DNA from: Macrotrachela quadricornifera
Lineage: Eukaryota; Rotifera; Eurotatoria; Philodinida; Philodinidae
DNA length: 64,000 nt
Direction: 5' to 3'
NCBI GenBank assembly: GCA_022393335.1
Contig: JAJEKB010021031.1
Location: forward strand, 405,685-469,684
In this document: positions 35,443 to 48,385 of the stretch, piece by piece
Layout of the letters: the number at the start of each line of letters is the position of its first letter
How positions within the stretch are numbered: the first letter of the stretch is position 1
The notes under the pieces: generated by a model
The model's input: the letters and a program-made list of their open reading frames with translations, nothing else
Told to the model about the DNA's origin: nothing
The model's database searches: none
Program-made: the position numbers and the translations under genes

Positions 35443-37627
35443 GAAGATGAAACAGAACGAACCAAATCGTTTTGAAGATCGTAAATCTATTTTCGATTTC
35501 TCCAGCTCATTTTTCATTTTTTGATAGTTGCTAAAGGCATGCCTAACATATTTCTTTGTTTTTTTCATATTTTTATTCAAGCTTTACACTTTTTATTTGT
35601 GTCAATTATTTTTTTAACCTGAAATACTAACAGAAACCTTACTTATAAAAAATGTTAGAAATCTTGAGAAGTTATAGCTCGACCCAATAGAGGTTGGACG
35701 GAACGAAAAAAGTGAAAAACAAGTCCAACATTATACGTGGTGAAGCTAAATTTGGACAGATCAGAACGAGAAAATTTATGTTACGTCTATAGAGATTAGA
35801 GAAACAGTCTTCATCACTATTTGCCTGCATAGCTATTTAACCTTGCAGCTCTATTCCGATGAAAAGCTACTTAAATCTTCAGCACTATTTTTAAATCTGT
35901 ACAGTTGTTTAATCTTCGGCTGAATATTTAATGTTTTCTGCTGTCCTACAAATAACTACATCCAATTCAACACATCGTGCACTGTTTAATAAATTGCCGT
36001 CGCTATTTAAACCTTTGCTGGTTGTTCAATCTGTTCACTTTATTCTTATGATTGTAGAGTCATTTTAAGGAACGAACGAATAATTAAATCTTATTGTAGG
36101 ATTTGGACGTTTCTACTTATGTAGTACTGATTCTTCTCGAGCAGTGTGTGGTGTGTCGTTTGTAGGTCGTTCTCTGGTGCTAATTCGTTTTCAAATTGGC
36201 CGCGTGATGAATAACTGTACTTTGCAGAATCTATTCTGTAGAAGGAACCAAGATTTTTTTATCTTTACTCTTGTAGAAGTGGTTTATTGATAGGGGTTAG
36301 ACTGAACTTTTCAACTGTATCAATGTTTCAATATATCAACATTGTGTTTGTATTACATTTTCACTTCACTAGCATTGAGCGATTGTATGAGATTTTTCTG
36401 GAAATGGTAAGAAAGCTATTGAATATCGTGGTCAATCCTTTATTTAATTCTTGATGATAGTTGTTCTTCAGAGATTTTTGATATTGATTATCCTTTGATA
36501 GAGTATTTGATTAATCAGCATGTACTCTTTATAATAGGATAATATTTATTCAAACGCAAAAGAAACTTACGAGGGAACATATTTAGGTGGTCAAGCCCTT
36601 TCAGACTCATCTTTTGGTGACAGATAGACCTCAATGAGGTATGAAAAATCCTAAAAAGATTCATGTCCTCGCGCCTGTATTCTTGAGATATTGAATTCTC
36701 AAGATACAGAAAATAGGAGAGTAAAATGGAAAATTATTGTTGCAGCCCATATTAATATGATTCCAAGTATAATTTGACACACGCATTTGAGAAATTCTAT
36801 TTATCATAACGACAGAGAGGCCAATGGTGATGATGACTTTATAACTTTATAACTCTTTGTATCGTCCCTCCAAAATAATTGAAAGAAGTAGTTGGTTAGA
36901 AAGCTCGAATGACGGTCGAAGACGTTGTTTTCTCCGCAAATACATAACTCGTATCCCAAAATACGAAACAAGAACGGTTACAAATACAAAGAATAAAATG
37001 TTGCCTTATACACAGTACCATGTTTTGAAGTCTATCATGCGTTGAAATGTTTCTAATAAAAATTATCTTTTAAAGAGCGGATGCCATTGAATCATGAGCT
37101 TTTAACATATTGAGATAAAACCTATTTTCTCATCAGATACAGACACGTTTCTCATTGAAAAATAAACCTCGCCGCGAATGAGTTAAGAGGCGAGTAAAAC
37201 CATGTCATATTGATAATTACAATATTCCGCTTTGTTAGAAACTATGAAAAACTAATTGTTCATTAGACTGCGTATTAACAAAATTATCTCTAGAGATAAT
37301 AAAAAACATGTGTCACTCACTTTCTCTTTATCATCCACATTCGAACGAAAAAATTATTCATAGCTGAATTTTCGTGCTTTACTTCAAATTATGTAGAGAC
37401 TCACCTGTCTTTACAAAAGGAGAAGAGAAAGTGCGCATATGTACGTTGGTTGGAAAAAACCGTCCGGCCGATGAAGCGTAACGAAAAATCATATACAGAA
37501 AGAAAATTTTAATATCGAATACAGTACTCATAAATTAACCAGAGTATATCATTAGTTAACAGTGAATAAGGCAAATAGTCCTTTTCTTCCTATTGACAGC
37601 AAATATAATCGGGACTTCGTATACATT
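35443..37627. other. Intergenic upstream of second ART-TPR gene
   Basis: No gene supported; the ORF at 36857-37045 has no features. The bases before 37628 keep the frame open to 37562, but only from a GTG. Confidence 0.4.
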
Positions 37628-40408
37628 ATGGACACTGTTGTAAATGCAATAATGTTACCAGACAACAACAGACCAATACGACACACAACTTGTAATTACC
37701 TTCTAATCTGGATGGATATCAATATGGACCAAACACGCAAAGATTATCAAAGCAACTTGGCACAACTACGAAGTATCGTCAACGACGTCAACATTTTTAC
37801 TCAAGTGGATGAATGTGTCGACTTGCTCACTGATCTCGATGACATCAGGGCTTTCCTGATTGTAGAAGGTACTCTTGGTCAAGAAATAGTTCCGCTCATC
37901 CACGATATTCCTCAACTTGATGCCGTTTATATCTACTATGATAATATATCTCAGCATGATCAATGGTTCCAAGAGTGGATCAAAGTAAAGGGTGTGTATA
38001 CAAAAATCAAACCAATCCGTGAATCTCTTCAACAAATCGTTAAACAAATCAATCAGGATTCCATTTCTGTGAGTTTTATCCCCGTGGATGAATATATTTC
38101 TAATCAAAATCTAGATCAATTGGAGCCCTCGTTTATGTACACTCAAATATTCAAAGAAATTCTACTTGAAATGAAATACAACGAAAAATCTATGAAAGAT
38201 TTTATCCGATTTTGGCACCAACACTATATTGATAATCCCTCTGTATTGAACATTATTACTGAGTTCGAACATGATTACTGTTCGTCATCATCTATTTGGT
38301 GGTACACTCGTGAGCACTTTCTCTACCAAATGCTTAACTATGCTCTTCGTAAGTTGGAAGCCAACGCTATTATAAATATGGGCTTTTTTATTCATGATCT
38401 ACATCATCAAGTTGAACAATTACATCAACAACAAATTGCCAGTTATCATGAACAGCCTTTTATTGTGTACAGAGGACAGGGTTTATCAACGATAGATTTT
38501 GAGAAACTTCTAAAAACGAAAGGTGGACTTATCTCCTTTAATAACTTTTTGTCAACCAGCAAGAATGAAGAAGTATCTCTTCTCTATGCTGATAGCGCGT
38601 CGATGCAAACCGACATGGTTGGTATCCTCTTCAAAATGTCAATTGATCCATTCGTTTCTTCTGCGCCGTTTGCCTCGGTCCAGAGCGTTAGTTACTTTCA
38701 GACGGAAGAAGAAATTCTTTTCTCTATGCATACCGTCTTTCGGGTTGGTACAATTACCAAAATTGACGAAAACAATCCACTTTATCGAGTGGAACTTAAC
38801 TTGACTGCTGATGACGACCAACAGCTCCGTACACTTACAAAACGTATTAGACGAGAGACTGCAGGTTCTACAGGATGGCAACGATTAGGACAGTTACTGA
38901 TTAGATTAGACTACTTTGACAAAGCTGAAGAATTATACAAAATACTACTTGATCAGACATCCGATGAGAGCGAGAAAACACTTTATTATCATCAGCTTGG
39001 ATATGTCAAGGCTAATCAAGCTGATTATGCAAAGAGTATTTGGTATTACCAAAAAGCACTTGCAATTCGAGAAACAATTCTTCCTCCAGATCATTCTGAT
39101 TTGGCTATTTCCTACCACAACATCGGTTCGGTGTATGACAAAAAGGGAGAATACTCGCAAGCTCTTCTATTCTACAAAAAAGCACTCACAATGTTTCAAA
39201 AAACTCTTCCTCCACATCATCTTTTTTTAGCTAATTCCTATAACAACATCGGTTTGGTGTATGACAACATAGGCGAGTATTCGAAAGCGCTTTCAGTTTA
39301 CGAAAAAGCACTTGAAATCTATAAAAAAACGCTTCCTTTAAATCATCCTCATTTGGCTGCTTCTCATAATAATATTGGCGAGATGTATCGAAAAATAGGA
39401 GAATACTCGAAAGCACTTCCGTTTTACGAAAAAGCACTTGATATCTGTCAAAAAGGTCTTCCTCCAAATCATCATTCACTGGCCATTCCATACAACAATA
39501 TTGGTTTGATATATGATACTATGGGAGACTATCCAAAAGCATTGTCATTTTACAAAAAAGCACTTGAAATCTATCAAAAAGCTTTCCCTCCAAATCATCC
39601 TTATTTGGCTGCTTCCTACAACAATATTGGTTTGGTGTACGATAGCATGGGAGAATACTCGAATGCACTTTTATTTTACGAAAAAACACTTGAAGTCTGT
39701 CAAAAAACTCTTTCTCGAAACCATCCTGACTTGGCTACTTTCTACAACAATATCGGCGAACTGCATCGAAACATGGGAGATTATTCACAATCACTCTCGT
39801 TTTATGAAAAAGCACTTGAAATTCGAGAAAAAAGTCTTCCTCAAAACTATCCATTATTAGCTAGTTCCTACAACAATATCGGTGCAGTGTATAATAACAT
39901 GGAAGACTATCAGCAAGCACTTTCCTTTTATGAAAAAGCACGTGAAATCATCGAGAAATCTCTCCCATTAAATCATCCTGATACGGCTACTTCCTACAAT
40001 AACATTGGTATGATGTATCACAATATGGAACACTATTCACAAGCACTTTCATACTTTGAAAAAGCACTGGAAATCTTTGAAAAAATTGTTCCTTCAAACC
40101 ATCCTTCGTTGGCTACTTGCTACAATAACATCGGTTTGGTATACAATAGCATGGGAGAGTATTTGAAAACACTTTCGTTTTACGAAAAAGCTCTTGAAAT
40201 TCAAGAGAAAGCTTTATCTCCAAATCATCCTGATATAGCTATTTCTTATAACAACATTGCTTTTGTCTATGACGATATGCAAGAGTATTCAAAAACACTT
40301 TCATTTTTTGAACGTGCTCTTGATATTCAACAACATTCGCTACCTCCTAATCACCCTCATATTCAAAATATGCGAAGGAATATTGAAATTGTGAAAAAGA
40401 AATTGTAA
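37628..40408 (+). CDS. NAD(P)-arginine ADP-ribosyltransferase with 11 TPRs
   Basis: Intronless; 926 aa from the first in-frame ATG (37628). The open frame extends to a GTG at 37562, so a short upstream exon is possible. Residues about 20-150 are the same alpha/beta domain as in the paralog (YLLIWMD, FLIVEGTLG, VYIYYDN, VKGVYTKI). The ART domain, about 165-395, has Arg282 in VYRGQG, STS at 309-311 in NNFLSTS, and an ExE (Glu360, Glu362) in QTEEEILFS, so the R-S-ExE triad of arginine-specific enzymes is intact. Eleven uniform 42-residue kinesin-light-chain-type TPRs (consensus SYNNIG-x-VY-x-x-MGEYSKAL) plus one atypical leading repeat fill the rest. There is no signal peptide or TM. The 126-bp units are alike at DNA level, a sign of repeat exchange. 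Acceptor proteins are unknown. Confidence 0.92.
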   Translation: MDTVVNAIMLPDNNRPIRHTTCNYLLIWMDINMDQTRKDYQSNLAQLRSIVNDVNIFTQVDECVDLLTDLDDIRAFLIVEGTLGQEIVPLIHDIPQLDAVYIYYDNISQHDQWFQEWIKVKGVYTKIKPIRESLQQIVKQINQDSISVSFIPVDEYISNQNLDQLEPSFMYTQIFKEILLEMKYNEKSMKDFIRFWHQHYIDNPSVLNIITEFEHDYCSSSSIWWYTREHFLYQMLNYALRKLEANAIINMGFFIHDLHHQVEQLHQQQIASYHEQPFIVYRGQGLSTIDFEKLLKTKGGLISFNNFLSTSKNEEVSLLYADSASMQTDMVGILFKMSIDPFVSSAPFASVQSVSYFQTEEEILFSMHTVFRVGTITKIDENNPLYRVELNLTADDDQQLRTLTKRIRRETAGSTGWQRLGQLLIRLDYFDKAEELYKILLDQTSDESEKTLYYHQLGYVKANQADYAKSIWYYQKALAIRETILPPDHSDLAISYHNIGSVYDKKGEYSQALLFYKKALTMFQKTLPPHHLFLANSYNNIGLVYDNIGEYSKALSVYEKALEIYKKTLPLNHPHLAASHNNIGEMYRKIGEYSKALPFYEKALDICQKGLPPNHHSLAIPYNNIGLIYDTMGDYPKALSFYKKALEIYQKAFPPNHPYLAASYNNIGLVYDSMGEYSNALLFYEKTLEVCQKTLSRNHPDLATFYNNIGELHRNMGDYSQSLSFYEKALEIREKSLPQNYPLLASSYNNIGAVYNNMEDYQQALSFYEKAREIIEKSLPLNHPDTATSYNNIGMMYHNMEHYSQALSYFEKALEIFEKIVPSNHPSLATCYNNIGLVYNSMGEYLKTLSFYEKALEIQEKALSPNHPDIAISYNNIAFVYDDMQEYSKTLSFFERALDIQQHSLPPNHPHIQNMRRNIEIVKKKL

Positions 40409-41514
40409 ATTATACATGATGAATAAATGAAGAAACTTCTCAATTATTTAAAATAGCGTTATTTTTAGTTGCTCCTGTGCCTAGGTACCGAGAGATTCTC
40501 TGTAAGTAATCAAAACATAATGAACAACGTCTATCAATTAGACAAAACACGTACGTCAGAGACGAAAAGTACTTAGTACATCAACGTTCGAACGGCTTAT
40601 GGACGAAAGGATATGTGCACCTTAGAATATAAGCAAATGAAAATTATAGATGGTATTGTTAAAAAGTAGATTAACCGTTCTATGTTTTTGCTGTGAAGAG
40701 TTTTGTATTCTCCAAAGTTGGGCTTACTGTTCTTTAGTTTTCATAGAAGGATTTAGTGTTTGTGATAATGAGTTTATTTTTCGTCGGCTGCCACAGAAGA
40801 GTTCAATGTCCTAAAGGAATAGATTTATTACGTTTAACTCAGAATTGAAAAGTGAATGTAAGGAACGTTTACAAAGAATAGCAAGAGTAGCACAAGAAAA
40901 GTCGACATAATTCATACTACCTAATTCTCAAAGTGATGATGGAACCAGAGAAAATAAATCTCCGTCAAATAATCCAAAATCAGCTTCGCCCTCTCGGTAG
41001 ATCATTCTTCATCCATTTTCATGCAAAACACTTTTTGTCTATTTTCTCTAAGTTTTCATGATTCAAATAAAAGTTAATAAAGTACACAATATTATGAAGC
41101 AATACGCATCGTTCTTAAATAAAAATGGAAAACATTCATTTTTAAAAAATTTCAATCTGGATTTCATCGTAATATAGGCCACTAGACGAATACGAACTAA
41201 TTTTCTAATACATAGATGCATACAGACTAACTTGAGGTGAAAATCACTGAGTGAACTATTATTAATGCAAAAACTACGATGCCCTGGGCAAATAAAAAAC
41301 CAATTTTTATTGCTTGTTGTACATGCTTAATTTAATCTCCATGTATAACATCCTCTTTTTCTCTTCGTAACAATTAGATTATTTATTTATAATGATGAAA
41401 CACTTCTGTGTGGCAGAATTCTCTCTTTCCTTTTATTATTAAATTTCTTCAAATTTTCTAAAATGTAATGAAAAATCCAGAATAATGCTATGACATTGAT
41501 ACCAACATTAATAA
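40409..41514. other. Intergenic
   Basis: 3' flank of the ART-TPR gene; nothing else recognised. Confidence 0.4.
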
Positions 41515-41748
41515 CTACTCGTTCTGATGTGCTAATATAAAAAACTTTTCCGATCGAAATGTATGAGTATCTGTTAATTCATATAAGTAACAATTGCCAT
41601 ATGATAGTTCAGATTGTTTGAGAAATAATATTTGATTTACCTTATAGTATGTATCAGTTGAAACTATTGTTACTGGAATTGAATCGAACAGAAGTCGATG
41701 AAGAAAAAGTCGATTCGATTCACTCTCGGATATAGTCATATTAATCAA
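41515..41748 (-). CDS. Hypothetical ORF, possible gene fragment
   Basis: 77 codons with protein-like composition (LLFDSIPVTIVSTDTYYKVN then ILFLKQSELSYGNCYLYEL), better than neighbouring AT-driven ORFs. No domain is recognised and no flanking exons were found. It could be a fragment of an extracellular beta-rich protein or a chance ORF. Confidence 0.25.
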   Translation of the reverse strand: MINMTISESESNRLFLHRLLFDSIPVTIVSTDTYYKVNQILFLKQSELSYGNCYLYELTDTHTFRSEKFFILAHQNE

Positions 41749-41951
41749 CAGTTGACATTATCTCATGATTCACTAATTCATTTAAGGTCCTCCCCCGCCC
41801 TAAATTCTATTTTAGCTTCTGATCATTCAATCTTGCTGAAATTTTCAAAGGTGTATCTCATTATAGGTATCTCACAGTAAAAATTTTAGATCCAAATATT
41901 GAGTCTACCAAGTTTTATCTCAAGATTGCCGGTCAAAATGGAGGAGTCCAC

Positions 41952-42230
41952 GTTCCCCAAATCTCACTGGCATCTCAAATGCTAGAGAGCGCGAATAGGT
42001 TTTAAAATATACCAAAGATCTATCACTACAACTTAACAGAGCCCAAATTTTAATTTTTGTTTTTCATTTTTTTTTATAGAAGCGCACCTTATAGTGTATG
42101 ATAATGATAGGGCGTGTGTCGTGATACATTTGAATGTTATGAGACATTAAACGAGCTAATGAAACCCTTCATTTTGAAACCAACCCGAGCTCTCTAGTGT
42201 TTGAAATGGCGAAGAGATTTGGGAAATACG
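41952..42230. repeat. Inverted repeat, ~280 bp, MITE-like
   Basis: Left TCCCCAAATCTC..CTAGAGAGCGCGAATAGGTTT is mirrored on the right by the inverse of TCCCAAATCTC..CTAGAGAGCTCGGGTTGGTTT. The arms are about 48 bp with a few mismatches. No target duplication was found. Confidence 0.5.
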
Positions 42231-44921
42231 AAAGTGTTAAAACAAACTCAAGAGATGCATTCAGAGATTTATGGAAAAAGTTTTATTGGTTCCTTATGGT
42301 CATGTTGTGTGCATAATTGAATCATTAAGAACTGTTTGGTATGATTCGAAACAAATCATCTGAAATAGGTGAAAACATGTCGAATTTCTCTCACATATGA
42401 AAATATCCTGACAAACCTTATTGGCTAGTTCATGCAAAATCTTAGATAAATAATGATATATTATTAAAAGTTAATCATCTCCTCCAGGTTCATAATCAGT
42501 ATTTGTATCATCATTTATCAGCTCCAATGCTATTAAATCTTAGCAGTTGTTGTTGTTCTTTTCTACCGTCTGTATTTTAGTTTTAAATTAAAAGGTTTTC
42601 TTGTCGAACTAAGACGACTAAAACATTCAGCAAAATAACATCCTATAGACGAGAAGACATTTGTACATAGGTCACTTCAAAAGTGTTTTCGCTCGGTTCT
42701 TCTAAAAGGCGCAGTTAAACTTTAAATATTTTGTTATAATGCTAAGACATATTTAGGATTATGTTCAAAATTTCAGACTTCTGAGGTTTGTACTTGGTCG
42801 TAGTCCGTCATTGCTTTTATATTTGGTGCATGCAACACCTGCTAACGGATGATCCATCGTAAATCAGAGAACTTTGCATTTCACTTTTTAATTCTTAAAT
42901 ATGTTTTACTATAAATTCAAAATATACTAGAAGATGCAGCATGAAAAACTACAATGTACAAAGAACAGTTTATATTATATATGCAACTTTTGTTATTAAG
43001 AAAAAAGAAAATTGTAAGAGAGAAATCTTCTAGCACGCAAAAATTCTACACGAACAAAAACGTTCTTTTTTCGCATTTCATCTTTTTAACATCCAAGACA
43101 TTTTCTTTGGAAAAAATAGAATATGACAAAAGATGTAGTGTGACTATGTATCGCAGTATTGAGAGTTGATCATTCAGAATACTGTTCATTTTGAAAGAAA
43201 AAATACACAATCACCGCAAATTTTATATTGTAGATTGTAAAGATTTTCACGCTGCATCTCCTGGTATATTTTGTTTTTATTTTCATAAAATGTTCGTAAG
43301 GATCAAAGTATGAAATTCAAAGTTCTGTCATTTATTATAAGTTATTCCTTATGTAACGTATAGAAAATGGCACCTTACTCAGCTAGAACAACCGGATGAA
43401 AAAACTTTTGGAGTGATCCATGTGATAATTTATACGTTCCTCTAAACTTCGATCGAATGTTTTATTGCCATAACTCATGTGTGCTAAATATGTTTGTAAA
43501 ACACTGGAAAAATCATTACCTAGAGATAGTCAAAGTGCATTCGAAACCTGAAATGGAACCAAATTGTCTTTTTAACGTGTACGGGGATAAAGACAATTTT
43601 TTAAAGTGATAATAGTAAAATGCCAAAACAGGATATAGATGACAAGAGAGTGAAGGCGAAGCGCGTTTTACGACATTCAAGATCGGTAACTTATGAGAAA
43701 TCATAAGACCATCGTTTTCCAATATTTTAGACATGCAATATGGAATTTTCCCGAGCAACGTCAGGTATTTGTGACACATGAAAGAATATCGGGAAACCAG
43801 TCGAATCAAGATACATGTAGCAAAAAAATACCACTATTACAAAGGTACGACAAGAAATTTGAAAAAGTCAAAATTAATCGATCTTTTGATAAAAAATGTC
43901 GATGGTACGTACGACTGTCCAAAAGGAAAATGTCAAGAAAAGATCTTCTCAAAGATTACAAAGAGAACTTTAACATTATGAAAATCATTCTGACAAAATG
44001 ACACATCTGATTCTCTATACCACAATACACTTATAATAATGAGTGTTCTCCCTCTCCTATACGAAGTCATATATTTTATCAGAGAGAGAGAGAACTAGAG
44101 ATATCAAGTAACTCAATAAACAGGATTGCTAAGAGTAGCGACATGCTACTCATCCAACTAATTGTTACAAATAGCATCAAATTTAGAATCAATTAAAATT
44201 ACTACTCTTGCTTATCCACAAGGAATATTGATTTTCGTGAGTCCCTTACATGTCCCATCTGTATAGTTAACCAAGAGAGAAGAGAAAGATTCCTATGAAG
44301 CTCTATGTCACATAAAAGTTGCAGAAGTCATCCGAAAGTCAAGGATCATACTTTTCCTTCCTTGGATTTTCTATTTCATTTTGACAAATAAGATCGTTTG
44401 AAGTCCGAATAACTGTAGAATATAGAAATAACCTTATAATATCATTCATACACAGTAATCTTTGATTCCTTTGAAAGTGTATGATTGCATGTATTCACTC
44501 ACTATTTTTTAGTAATTCAATAGAAAGCGAACCTTTTGTTTTGTTTTGTTTAGAAAAGGAACGATTAAGTGCAATTATCTTCGTTTCTAAATAAACAATA
44601 TTACTGTTTTGCTTTAGTTGCGCTTCGATGTTGGTAGAGCCGATCATTTTCATGAGACTTGGGGCGATACTCTGATGGTAAGCGAATTATTGCTGAAGTA
44701 GAAGCTCAAGCTTTCATAAAAGAAAAATGAAATCACAACAATAATGTATTGTTCACGATAAGAAAAATGCGTCTCATTTATTTGCAGTAGCAATTCTATT
44801 TCTTACTCACCGTCTTTCAGGACATTGCTATCACTTATCAAATGTCGACGACTAGCGCTAAACTCCACAGTTTTTATCAGCCCAGCAAGGTAGGATAGTA
44901 TTCGTTTGAATAGGTATAGTT
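42231..44921. other. Intergenic
   Basis: No gene supported. Two overlapping ORFs at 43693-44001 and 43778-43981 lie in different frames. The second includes DGTYDCPKGKC, which faintly recalls a zinc-binding motif, but nothing more. Confidence 0.35.
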
Positions 44922-47248
44922 ATGTCTGCCACTATATCTCAGATATATCCAGCAGTAACAAGCGTTGATGCATATTCAAAATTGGATGAGATTGAAGATA
45001 TACAGGCATCAATCACAAATTGGTCTCAGGTGTCATCCACACAATGGGCTCAATCATCATCCACACAATGGGCATCTTCTTCAACAGAAGCTTTCGCGAA
45101 GTCTACTGTTAAACCCAATTCTAAAGAGCTGAATAATGCTCAATCATCTAAAAAATTATCTACTTCAAAAAGGTCTGTATTCTTATATGTCAGTACCATA
45201 ATCTCTTAAAGCCAAAACCATCCATGAGATCAAAAATCATGAAATCAATGAAGTTCATCCCTAGGTTCTTGATGACTTAGTTCAACGAAAGAATAACTAT
45301 GTGATTAATGTTGAATCAGAAGACGAACAAAATATGTCATTCTGTAGAATTCCGAAAGCTTCTTTGATCGACAAGCTTGAGGAGATTTTAAGTAGAATTC
45401 ATTGAGTATAAAATTTTCAGGTCGATAAAAGTTCAAAAAAGTTACTCATTCAGAGCCTAAACTCGATCTAAACAAGGAGATTCTCATGTCAAAATTGCAA
45501 GCTCACATCTGATTTGCTTTCTACTGATTATTTTGGAACTTTAATGTCCCTAGAAAGAAACATTCTATTCACAAGTAGATCTATCTTTGGGGAAAATCTC
45601 AGGTCAAAATACCTATAACTCTGAACAGAAGATTTAAGGATGCTTATCCTTTTGAAGTCTTCTATGTGAAAAAGTACTAAAACCTACTAGAGAAAATAAA
45701 AAAAAATGAATTTCTTTTTCTGTATTAATAATAAAAGTACTTTTTGGTGAAAAACTACGAAGAGTCACTAAAAAAAGTTCACTTATAAGTGTTATTGTAT
45801 GCCAAAAATCAACTATTGAAAATACTTGATAGTTACTTTTTTGGGTCAAAATTTTTACGTGGGTTTTCATATTTCACTAAGAGTCCGAAATCAAGAGCAA
45901 TTTGACAGTCGAAAATGTGTCCCTTGTTAGTTTTTCCATTGGTAATAGTAGCTGACGAATGAAAAAGTCCTTCAAGTGGGAGTACTACTTTTGACTTTTT
46001 TCAATGCAACTAAAAATAAAGCAGTACCCAAATTTCAAGAAAACATCAAATTTATTAGTTTTTGTGAGGAAATCATGTACGTATTGCGATAGGTTGTATC
46101 GTGATGCTAACTAAACTCTATTATAGCCATCTTTCTATTTAATCCCGTATTCTCCCTTTTGAAAGATAATTCGAACTGCTCTGATATTAATAGGAACAAA
46201 CGATCGTTTTTCGACAAGAACAAAGGTTCAAAGGAAGATTCATGTTGGAAAAAATGTCGGACAAGGAAAGTATAATTAAGTAGTTATTATATCAAATTGA
46301 ATATTTATCCATTTTCAGATATGGATGTTGGTGTTGTACACCATTGTGCTGTGGTCTTTTGTGTTTACTATTACTGTTATTAGTAGCCGGTGGAATTACA
46401 GCTGGAGTTTTGGTTTCAAAAATGCAAACTACTACGCAAGCAACAACATCGAACAATCCTACAAGTAATCGAAGAAATTTATTAGATTTCATTGATTTTA
46501 ATTGTACTTAAATTGCATCTTCAGCATTGATAAACTCTATCAATACAACAGTATTATCTACATCTAGTAAGATCCATTCTGCAATCTTTCATATTATTGA
46601 TGGAAAAATTTTTTTTTTAATTATGAATAGACACTACAGCGGTAACCACGACAACTGTTAATGTACCATCTGGTAAGTCTTAATTCAATAGTATTTAGCG
46701 AAAAAATATCGATTCATTCAAATAAAAAATTTTTATAACTTGTTTGACTTTACATATAAATATTCTTTTATTTTGATTTAGCCGTTTTGAACAACACATG
46801 CACGGCAATAATAAGTGGTTCTGTCACTACTCTGCTGTACCTTTCAAATGTGGCAGCATTTTCTTATAGATACTATCAATACTCATTTGTTGCTACATCA
46901 ACTAATACAACAATGATGCTAGCTTTGCGTCAAGATCCTAGCTATTGGTGTCTAGATGACATTTCAGTCAACTACAACGGGATACAGTTATGGCAAAATG
47001 GTGGTTTTGAAACGACTCCATTAACTCAATATTATACTTACTGCAATCCGCAAGGAGCGAGTGCTAGCGGTACTATATCAACCTCATGTGTTCATTCAGG
47101 CAGTCGTAGTTTTTATGATGGCTCCGTAACATATTCAGATTATCTCAGTCAATCGTTCACAACAGTCATTGGTGCAAGCTATAACATTAGTTTTTGGTTG
47201 GCCAACCAAGGTGCCACTCCGAATAGTGCTCTAGTAATTATTGGCTAA
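44922..47248 (+). CDS. Type II membrane protein with extracellular jelly-roll domain
   Basis: Five exons (44922-45172, 46319-46464, 46525-46566, 46631-46672, 46782-47248) join in phase to 315 aa. The N-terminal 85 residues are Ser/Thr/Gln-rich with repeats of SSTQWA and are probably cytosolic. A Cys-rich hydrophobic anchor follows (CWCCTPLCCGLLCLLLLLLV, about residues 87-106). Two 42-nt exons code a Thr/Ser-rich stalk. The last exon is a beta-rich domain (WCLDDISVNYNGIQLWQNGG, then SGSRSFYDGSVTYSDYLSQS and SFWLANQGATPNSALVIIG) like the galactose-binding-type jelly rolls of a large bdelloid surface-protein family. The C-terminus may be short of a full second domain. The first intron (1146 bp) is far longer than usual here. 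A surface recognition role is inferred. Confidence 0.8.
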
Positions 47249-48385
47249 TTGATAATGTAGTTGAATCTTCGTCTGCGTAATCATTTCAAAATTATATTCA
47301 CTTTTTTTTTGTATATATATCTTTAAAGTGTTTGTTCTTTTCATAGAATCATCCTCATAAACAATGTTGTAATAGAAATTTAATCTTTAGAATAAATAAA
47401 TTTGGAAATTAAATGCAAATGAGGATAAACAGAACTGATAGGAACTTTCAGTAATCGAAGAAGCTAGATCCATACCGATAGATACATTTCTTTCTTGTGG
47501 AAATGTATTGTTATTGTAAAACTAAATGACACGTGCTTCTTTGAAAGATGCCGACTATTTCATTTAACACATTTGGTTTGATCTAGAGATGTTCATTCAT
47601 TTTGTCTTCATTTATTGAAAATGGAAAAGTTTTTCTTAAATGTTGCTGAATAACACACAGACTATATGTCCTCAAAGACTATTTAAAAAAGTGACTTTGC
47701 TCATGGTTAGTGATGAAAAAATATCGAGTTTATTCATGGTTTTTATCTATCAAAAAGCACACTAGTTACACAACTAGATTATTAGACGTAATATTCTACT
47801 TGTATCGACTAACAGTTGACCATGTCGAAGGCATATGATCAATGCATGGCGTTATTTTGATCCAGAAACACAGACAAACAAATTAATATAAAAGTAATGG
47901 TTCGAAGATTAAGTGAGTATATTAGGAGTGTTATTTTATCTTTAAATTTTTTTGAAGCATAGACAACATAACATCCTCGAGAGAAATCGATTCTGTTCTG
48001 ATTATCATGTTTTCAACATAGAGAAAAAAGAAATGTTGATCGCTCTCTACTTGTTCCACCGGCTGCGTATTTTTATACAAACTTTACAACTCTTTTTTTA
48101 ATTTTTTTCTTACGAAACTTTTCGCTTTTCTCGTCATCTTTGATTTGATGCTTCTTATTAGTTTTCAGAAAAGTTTTTTTGTTCCACTTTATTGAGAACT
48201 GGGACATAATAAGCATAATTTTCACTTACCCAAATTTCTCGTTTCCAGTTTCGCATTTCCGCCCTCACATCCTCAAGATTTTATAATTTCATTGGTAGTT
48301 GTTTTAACATTTCTACAGTTATAATAACTTAATTTTACTTCATTTTATCTGTAGATAATCCATTTTTGAAAATGTGAATAACAAA
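47249..48385. other. Intergenic
   Basis: Nothing recognised between the jelly-roll gene and the glycosyltransferase pseudogene. Confidence 0.4.

Noticed and set aside
37562..37627. GTG start adding 22 residues to the second ART-TPR protein
   Set aside because: Nuclear eukaryotic genes start at ATG; the first ATG is 37628. An upstream exon remains possible.
39513..39860. 115-aa alternative-frame ORF inside the TPR array
   Set aside because: Shadow of the 126-bp periodic TPR repeat in another frame.
43693..44001. 102-aa ORF
   Set aside because: Overlaps another ORF in a different frame; no domain, splice signals or TATA box.
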